Shown piece by piece: positions 58,877 through 64,000 of a DNA stretch of 64,000 nt. The notes under the pieces were generated by a model. That model did no database searches. It saw nothing but the letters and a program-made list of their open reading frames with translations, and was not told the DNA's origin. Source of the DNA: Catenuloplanes niger (GTDB lineage Bacteria; Actinomycetota; Actinomycetes; Mycobacteriales; Micromonosporaceae); NCBI RefSeq assembly GCF_031458255.1, contig NZ_JAVDYC010000001.1, positions 8,170,501 to 8,234,500 on the forward strand, given 5' to 3'. The translations under genes were made by a program, and so were the position numbers. How positions within the stretch are numbered: position 1 is the stretch's first letter; every line of letters starts with the position of its first letter.

Positions 58877-61695
58877 GGGGTGCCTCCACGGAATCCTCGC
58901 GGTGTCGATCGAGCAGCATCCTTGCGGGATCGCTCGAGCAGCGCGTCCAGGCGGGCGCGCAGCGCAGCCGCGCCGGGTGCGAACCCGTACGCGGTGGCGG
59001 CGTCGGACAACTCCGTCGCCGGCCGGTCGAGATAGGGGCCGAGCTGCCGGGCCAGGTGCGCCTCGTCGCGGGCCACGCCGGACGTGACCGCGGCCTCGAC
59101 CACGCTCGTCCACAGTGGTGCGTGGTCCATCAGCGCCCGGATCGTGTCCGGCGTCCCGGCGGGTGGGGTGGGGTCCGGGACCGTCCACGCGTGCCGGCCG
59201 CGCCCGACGTGGAGCGGCTCTGCGGCGCCGGGCAGGAAGACGGTGGCGGTGCTGCCGGCCGGGACCGTGACCCGCACCGTGAGCCGGCCGTCCGCGCGTT
59301 CCCAGCCGGCGTGCGCGACACCGTACGGCGTGTGGTGCCGGGCCCGGGCGAAGCTCAGCGCCGGGGTCGGTACCGGCCGGATCAGCAGCTCGCGGTAGCC
59401 GGGTGCGGCCGGTGCCAGCCCGGCCACGGTCCGGTGCAGCCAGTCCGCGACCGCGCCGAGCGCGTAGTGGTTGAACGACGTCATCTCGCCCGGATTGATG
59501 CTGCCGTCCGGGAGCATGCTGTCCCACCGCTCCCAGACCGTGGTCGCGCCCATCGTCACCGGGTAGAGCCAGCTCGGGCAGCCGGTCTGCAGCAGCAGCC
59601 GGTAGGCCAGCTCCGGTTCGCCCGCATCGGTCAGCGCGTCCGCCAGCAGCGGGGTGCCGACGAACCCGGTGCTGATCCGGAACCCGGACGTGCGCACCAG
59701 GTCGGCCAGCCGCCGCCCCGCCCGGCGCCGCTGCTCCTCGCCGGGCAGCAGCGCCCAGCACAGCGCCAGCGCGTAGACCGTGGGCGCGTCGCTGAGCACC
59801 CGCCCGGACGCGGTCGTGTACTCGGCCGCGAACGCCGCCCGTACCCGCTCGGCCAGGTTCCGGTAGTGACGGGCCGCCGCCGGGTCGCCGACCGCCGCGG
59901 CTGCCTGAGCGGTCAGTTCGGCGGAGCGGGCCAGGTGCGCGGTCGCCACCACGTCCGGGTCGGCCTTGGCCGCGGCCGGCTCGTCCGGCGGTGCGGACGG
60001 GTCCAGCCAGTCGCCGAACTGGAAGCCGCCGGTCCACAGCAGATCGTCGCCGGCCAGCGCCGCGACCCGGTCCACCCAGCCGCGCATGCTCGGCAGCTGG
60101 CGGCGCAGCACCTCCAGGTCGCCGGTGCGCCGGTGGACCGTCCACGGCACGATCACGGCCGCGTCGCCCCACGCGGCCGCGGCCGGGCCGGTGCCGCGCA
60201 GCACGTCCGGCACGACGAACGGCACCGAACCGTCGCTGTGCTGCTCCGCGGCCAGGTCGGCGAGCCAGGAGGTGAGGAACCCGGCGCTGTCGAACAGGAA
60301 ACTCGCGGTGGGGGCGAAGACCTGGATGTCGCCGGTCCAGCCGAGCCGCTCGTTGCGCTGCGGGCAGTCCGTGGGGACGTCCAGGAAGTTGCCGCGCATG
60401 CTCCAGACCACGTTGTCGTGGAACCGGTTCAGCAGCTCGTCGGACGACTCGAACCAGCCGGTCCGCCGCAGATCGGTGCCGACCACGACGGCCCGCACGT
60501 CCTCGAGGCGCAGCCCGTCGACGCCGGTGACCTCGGCGTACCGGAAGCCGTGGAACGTCAGCGACGGTGCGAGCACCGTCTCGTCCGGGCCGGCCAGCAC
60601 CCAGGTGTCCGTGGCCTTCGCGGTCCGCAGTGGCCGGACGCCGAGTTCGCCGTGCTCCAGCACCTCCGCGTGCCGCACCCGGATCTCATGACCGGCCGGG
60701 TGACCGCGCACGGTGAGCCGCACCCAGCCGACCAGGTTCTGGCCGAAGTCGACGAGCGTGGCACCGCTCGGCGAGGTGCTGATCTCCACCGCCGGTACGG
60801 TCTCGGTGACCCGCACGGCCGGTCCGTCCGGCGCGCACAGCCGCCGCGGATCGCCGTCGGCCAGATCAAGGGCGACGACCTCCCCGCCGGTACGGGTGAG
60901 GTCCGTGCGCTGACCGTCGTAGAGGTCGTCCGCGACGATCGTGCCGGTGCGCGCGGTCCAGGACGCGTCCGTGCCCACCGTCCGGGTGCTGCCGTCCGCG
61001 TGGGTGATCTCCAGCTGGGCGAGCAGCGCGAGCCGGTCGCCGTAGAGCGCGCGCTCGTGCCGGAACCCGAGGTGCCCGCGCCACCAGCCGTTGCCGAGCT
61101 GCACGTCGATCCGGTTCTCGCCGTCGCGCAGCAGCCCGGTCACGTCGTAGGTCTGGTATCGCAACCGGTGCCGGTAGGCGGTCCACCCGGGCGTGAGCAG
61201 CGCGTCCCCGGCCCGCTCCCCGTTGATCGACGCCTCGTAGAGCCCTTCCGCCGTGATGTACAACCGGGCGGAGACGACGCCACCCGCGGCGGCGGTCCCG
61301 GGCGTGGTGAAGACGGCGGAGAGGATCGGGGACGAGTCGTCCGGGCCGGTGCGCGGGCTGATGAACCGGGCCGACCAGTCGTCCGGCGCGAGCAGGCCCG
61401 CCTCGACCGTGGTCGGCGTGCTCCAGCCGCTCCACCCGTGGCCGGCGTCCCGCACCCGCACCGTCACCTCGGCGCGCTCCCGGGACCGCAGCGGGGTGTC
61501 CGGCCACGCGACCAGCACCTGGTCCGCACCCTCGCGGGCGAACGTCTCGGTGCGGCCGCCGCGGCTGACGCGTACCTCGTACCCCCGTTGCCGGTCGTGC
61601 TCGTCGGGCAGCCACCAGGAGAGCCGGGGCGTGGCCGTGCCGATGCCGAGGACGGGGCCGGCGTGGTGCTCGAAGCGGACGGCGGTCGGGAACAT
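58873..61695 (-). CDS. Alpha-L-rhamnosidase, GH78
   Basis: A 940-residue glycoside hydrolase without a signal peptide, so it probably cleaves rhamnosides after uptake. N-terminal beta domains (RFEHHAGPVLGIGTATPRLSWWL; ARLYITAEGLYEASINGERAGDALLTPGWTAY) and a RhaB-like domain (LVDFGQNLVGWVRLTVRGHPAGHEIRVRHAEVLE) precede the (alpha/alpha)6 catalytic domain with FLDVPTDCPQRNERLGWTGDIQVFAPTASFLFD and the conserved WERWDSMLPDGSINPGEMTSFNHYALGAVADWLHR. The Asp/Glu residues in these segments include the catalytic pair. The C-terminal 80 residues form an extra helical stretch. First gene of a four-gene operon; divergent AraC activator. Confidence 0.93.
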   Translation of the reverse strand: MFPTAVRFEHHAGPVLGIGTATPRLSWWLPDEHDRQRGYEVRVSRGGRTETFAREGADQVLVAWPDTPLRSRERAEVTVRVRDAGHGWSGWSTPTTVEAGLLAPDDWSARFISPRTGPDDSSPILSAVFTTPGTAAAGGVVSARLYITAEGLYEASINGERAGDALLTPGWTAYRHRLRYQTYDVTGLLRDGENRIDVQLGNGWWRGHLGFRHERALYGDRLALLAQLEITHADGSTRTVGTDASWTARTGTIVADDLYDGQRTDLTRTGGEVVALDLADGDPRRLCAPDGPAVRVTETVPAVEISTSPSGATLVDFGQNLVGWVRLTVRGHPAGHEIRVRHAEVLEHGELGVRPLRTAKATDTWVLAGPDETVLAPSLTFHGFRYAEVTGVDGLRLEDVRAVVVGTDLRRTGWFESSDELLNRFHDNVVWSMRGNFLDVPTDCPQRNERLGWTGDIQVFAPTASFLFDSAGFLTSWLADLAAEQHSDGSVPFVVPDVLRGTGPAAAAWGDAAVIVPWTVHRRTGDLEVLRRQLPSMRGWVDRVAALAGDDLLWTGGFQFGDWLDPSAPPDEPAAAKADPDVVATAHLARSAELTAQAAAAVGDPAAARHYRNLAERVRAAFAAEYTTASGRVLSDAPTVYALALCWALLPGEEQRRRAGRRLADLVRTSGFRISTGFVGTPLLADALTDAGEPELAYRLLLQTGCPSWLYPVTMGATTVWERWDSMLPDGSINPGEMTSFNHYALGAVADWLHRTVAGLAPAAPGYRELLIRPVPTPALSFARARHHTPYGVAHAGWERADGRLTVRVTVPAGSTATVFLPGAAEPLHVGRGRHAWTVPDPTPPAGTPDTIRALMDHAPLWTSVVEAAVTSGVARDEAHLARQLGPYLDRPATELSDAATAYGFAPGAAALRARLDALLERSRKDAARSTPRGFRGGTP

Positions 61696-61710
61696 GGCAC
61701 TCCCCGGTGA

Positions 61711-61722
61711 TGTAACGATTCA
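61711..61722. promoter_or_regulatory. Candidate operator in the rhamnoside divergent promoter region
   Basis: TGTAACGATTCA is an imperfect 12-base palindrome lying 15 bases upstream of the GH78 start codon. Its form recalls LacI-family sites, but the neighbouring regulator is AraC-type, so assignment is tentative. Confidence 0.3.
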
Positions 61723-61836
61723 CGGGCGCTGGAACGGTGTTACGGCTAGGTTTCGCCTGCGTCGATCCTCCGGCCGGAAGGGACCCCCGACATAGCCCCG
61801 GATGCGCGGCCTCTAGCACAGAATGCGCATCGGGCC

Positions 61837-61842
61837 TATCGT
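61837..61842 (+). promoter_or_regulatory. Probable -10 box of a leaderless transcript (AraC gene)
   Basis: TATCGT fits TANNNT and ends 6 bases before the ATG at 61849. Confidence 0.4.
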
Positions 61843-61848
61843 CGGCCC

Positions 61849-62763
61849 ATGTCGGCGCCGCCCCCCGTGGACAACACGCGCTCGATGCTGCACTTCATCG
61901 ACGGGTCGGTCGCCTACGCGGGCCACTACCTGCACGAGGGTGTGCACGAGACGCACACGCACAGTTTCGTGGAGATCGCGGTCGTGGTCGGCGGGTCCGG
62001 CACCCACCACAGCCTGTCCGGGCGCCGGCGGCTCGAGGTCGGCGACGCGATCCTGCTCCGGCCCGGCGTCTGGCACGGCTACGAGGAGTGCCGCGGGCTG
62101 GACCTCTACAACTGCTGCTTCTCCACCGAGCTGCTGCAGCGCGAGCTGGCCTGGATGCGCGGCGACCCGATGCTCGGCTATCTGCTGTGGACCGGGCCGT
62201 ACTCCGACCGGCGCCGCGGCATCCTCACCACCCGGCTGACCGGGGACGCGCTGGCCGAGTCGCTCACCCACCTGGACGCGCTCGACCGGCTGCGCGCACT
62301 GCCGGTCGCGCTGCACCGCGGCGACATCATCGGCCGGCTCGCGCTGTTCCTCAGCCACCTGGCCCGGTCCGTCTTCGACGTCGGCGCCGCGCCCGGCCGC
62401 ACCCATCCGGCGGTGACCCGCGCCATGCACCTGCTGGAGGAGCGCCCGGCGTACGCGTGGAGCCTGACCGCGCTCGCGGACGCGCTGCACCTGACGCCCG
62501 GCCACCTGGTCCGGGTGTTCAAGACCGCGACCGGCCTGCCGCCGATGGCCTACCTGAACCGGCACCGGGTCGAGATCGCGGCCGACCGCCTGCTGCACAC
62601 GGACACCCCGATCGGCCGGATCGGCGAGCTGGTCGGCTGGCCCGACCCGAACTACTTCGCCCGGCGGTTCCGCGCGCACTACGGGATGAGCGCGTCCGCC
62701 TACCGGGCCCGCTTCACGCATCGCGTCGCGAAGCTGCGCACGTTCACCGGAATCGACGCGTAG
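61849..62763 (+). CDS. AraC-family activator of the rhamnoside operon
   Basis: A 304-residue regulator. The cupin sensor has HETHTHSFVEIAVVVGGSGTHHSLSGRRRLEVGDAILLRPGVWHGYEE (about 30-83), with the His residues typical of RhaR/RhaS-type sugar sensors. Two AraC HTH units follow (YAWSLTALADALHLTPGHLVRVFKTATGLPPMAYLNRHRVEIAADRLLHT; IGRIGELVGWPDPNYFARRFRAHYGMSASAYRARF). It is divergent from GH78 across 153 bases. It probably activates the GH78-SBP-permease genes when rhamnose or a derivative is present. TATCGT at 61837-61842, 6 bases before the ATG, suggests a leaderless message. Confidence 0.92.
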   Translation: MSAPPPVDNTRSMLHFIDGSVAYAGHYLHEGVHETHTHSFVEIAVVVGGSGTHHSLSGRRRLEVGDAILLRPGVWHGYEECRGLDLYNCCFSTELLQRELAWMRGDPMLGYLLWTGPYSDRRRGILTTRLTGDALAESLTHLDALDRLRALPVALHRGDIIGRLALFLSHLARSVFDVGAAPGRTHPAVTRAMHLLEERPAYAWSLTALADALHLTPGHLVRVFKTATGLPPMAYLNRHRVEIAADRLLHTDTPIGRIGELVGWPDPNYFARRFRAHYGMSASAYRARFTHRVAKLRTFTGIDA

Positions 62764-62794
62764 ATCGTGCTAATCCGCGGCCCGAGCTGCTGTT

Positions 62795-62831
62795 CCGGGC
62801 GTTCGTGCCGATTCCGGGCCGTCGCGCCCGG
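62795..62831. terminator. Possible hairpin between convergent genes
   Basis: CCGGGCG and CGCCCGG are separated by 23 bases and followed by ATGTTTTGATCGTTT. They lie between the AraC gene and the convergent AlkZ-like gene. Weak evidence. Confidence 0.35.
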
Positions 62832-62845
62832 ATGTTTTGATCGTT

Positions 62846-63955
62846 TCAGCACAGCACCCGCACCTGGGCGGCCGGCAGCTCCTTGCGCCACCAGTGGCCG
62901 TAGCGGCCGTAGACCGCCGGGTCGCGCCCGGCCAGGAACGCGATCAGGGATCGTGCCTCGCCGGTCAGCCCGTGCCACGTCTCCTCGCCGAGCGGGTGGA
63001 ACGCGGTGATCTCGACGCCCTCGCCGGTCACCCGCCACACGCCGGCGACCCGCCCGTCCACCAGCACCGCCGGCAGAACGTCGCCGTTCCGGCGGAAGAT
63101 CACCGGACGGTACGCGGCCGGTACGACGCGGCTGCGGTCGGCGTAGGCGAGCAGGACGCTGTCCCACATCGGCAGCAGCCGGGGCGGCGCGACCGTGTCC
63201 TCGTCCGGGAGCGCGCCGCCCGGCACGTCCAGCAGCCGGCCGCCGAGCCGGACCAGGCGGTCGCCGAGCCGGTCGACGGCGCGCCGGATCGCCGACTGAG
63301 TCAGCAGACTGAACTGCCCGATGTCCTGCGGCGTCGCCGGCCCGAAGCCCTCCAGGTAGCGGAGCACGAGCTCCTGCGCCGCCTGCTCGGTCGGCCGCGA
63401 GCCGGCGGCGGCGACGTAGGTGGCGGGCGGTGGCCCGTACGCCCACGGGCCGCCGGTGGGCACGTGGCGCAACGGGGCGAACGTGCGCAGCGCCCACCAC
63501 ACCCACCGCCCGGGCACACCGGTCCGCTCCGCGAGCATCGCCTCGATGTCCGCGCCGGTGCGCGGCGTCGCGGCGAACTCGGCCAGCGCGGGCAGCAGCG
63601 CGTCGCCGTCCACGTCGGACAGTCCGGTGCCCCGGTAGCGCTGGTCGTACAGCCGGCCGTCGCGCAGCCGGGGCGCCATCGCGCCGTGCAGGACCGGCCA
63701 GTCGTCCGCGTGCACCGCGTGCAGCGTCATCCGGACCAGCGTGGCCCGGACCACGGTGCTGTCCGCGAAGGCGGCGTCCAGCGTGGCCGGGTCGAAGCCG
63801 GACAGCCGGTTCCACAGCGCCAGGTACGGCGACGCGGGCGACTGGGCCTGCAACGCGACCACCCGGCGGACGCCGTCCGGCGTGGACAGCGGCGCGCGTG
63901 CGAGCAGCAGCTGACGGGCGAGCGTGGCGCGGTTGAGCCGGGTCATCGAGGTCAC
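62846..63955 (-). CDS. AlkZ/YcaQ-like winged-helix DNA-binding protein (HTH_42)
   Basis: A 369-residue protein of the HTH_42 family, which includes Streptomyces AlkZ and E. coli YcaQ, DNA glycosylases that unhook interstrand crosslinks. RATLARQLLLARAP and VVALQAQSPASPYLALWNRL (LQAQ near residue 36) correspond to the family's catalytic QxQ region. Further landmarks are TVVRATLVRMTLHAVHADDW, YLEGFGPATPQDIGQFS, LLPMWDSVLLAYADRSRVVP and FRRNGDVLPAVLVDGRVAGVWR. Many actinomycetes carry several such genes, some self-resistance factors next to biosynthetic clusters. GTG 63955 is used; ATG 63946 is equally possible. Confidence 0.87.
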   Translation of the reverse strand: MTSMTRLNRATLARQLLLARAPLSTPDGVRRVVALQAQSPASPYLALWNRLSGFDPATLDAAFADSTVVRATLVRMTLHAVHADDWPVLHGAMAPRLRDGRLYDQRYRGTGLSDVDGDALLPALAEFAATPRTGADIEAMLAERTGVPGRWVWWALRTFAPLRHVPTGGPWAYGPPPATYVAAAGSRPTEQAAQELVLRYLEGFGPATPQDIGQFSLLTQSAIRRAVDRLGDRLVRLGGRLLDVPGGALPDEDTVAPPRLLPMWDSVLLAYADRSRVVPAAYRPVIFRRNGDVLPAVLVDGRVAGVWRVTGEGVEITAFHPLGEETWHGLTGEARSLIAFLAGRDPAVYGRYGHWWRKELPAAQVRVLC

Positions 63956-64000
63956 CGGGCACAGTGTTCCGAAACGCGGGACCGCGCGGGGTGAGAAATC

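Overview
This 64-kb window is chromosomal DNA of a very high-GC Gram-positive actinomycete. Third codon positions are almost all G or C, GTG and TTG starts are common, and several genes seem to be transcribed as leaderless mRNAs. The gene set (actinobacterial class A PBP with PASTA tail, F420-type LLM oxidoreductase, LacI/CebR-like operators, sugar importers without their own ATPase) fits Streptomyces-like soil bacteria. Two promoters of the form CTCA-N16-GCCGAT resemble the FliA (sigma-28) promoters I recall for motile-spored Micromonosporaceae such as Actinoplanes. That family is therefore my best guess, but it is an inference.

Layout. 1-3.5 kb: the end of an oligopeptide permease, then a complete polar amino-acid ABC importer. 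3.6-11.9 kb: a mixed accessory stretch (GNAT, Nudix, FAD monooxygenase, DUF1345 channel-like protein, small hypotheticals, one low-GC patch, DUF1877, AraC). 12-19 kb: secreted enzymes and regulators, namely a GH2-type glycosidase with a LamG tail, a propeller-like protein, a TetR/LLM pair around a three-half-site operator, a secreted MVL-like two-repeat lectin and a PhoX-like phosphatase. 19-20.2 kb: a gene-free block of tandem and inverted repeats. 20.2-27.2 kb: a repeat-inserted DUF6461 protein, a class A penicillin-binding protein and an anchored hypothetical. 27.4-31.8 kb: a 1452-residue subtilisin-kelch exoprotein.

32-38.9 kb: five tightly coupled genes (GT1 glycosyltransferase, PLP decarboxylase, GT2 glycosyltransferase, two TMD-NBD ABC transporters), preceded by a LacI-type palindrome and followed by a convergent winged-helix regulator. 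This is the best candidate for an undescribed system: it could make and export a small glycosylated amine.

39-48 kb: an HPF-like protein, a carboxylesterase, a STAND/NB-ARC-TPR ATPase, small envelope proteins and an EAL-DICT c-di-GMP protein. 47-49 kb: a LacI regulator and a GH6 cellulase sharing two near-identical operators. 49-53.4 kb: TetR-controlled oxidoreductases. 53.6-55.9 kb: a CHASE-PAS histidine kinase. 55.9-62.8 kb: a rhamnoside-use operon (GH78, lipoprotein, two permeases) with a divergent AraC activator. 62.8-64 kb: an AlkZ/YcaQ-like protein. No rRNA, tRNA, CRISPR array, transposase or phage gene was recognised.
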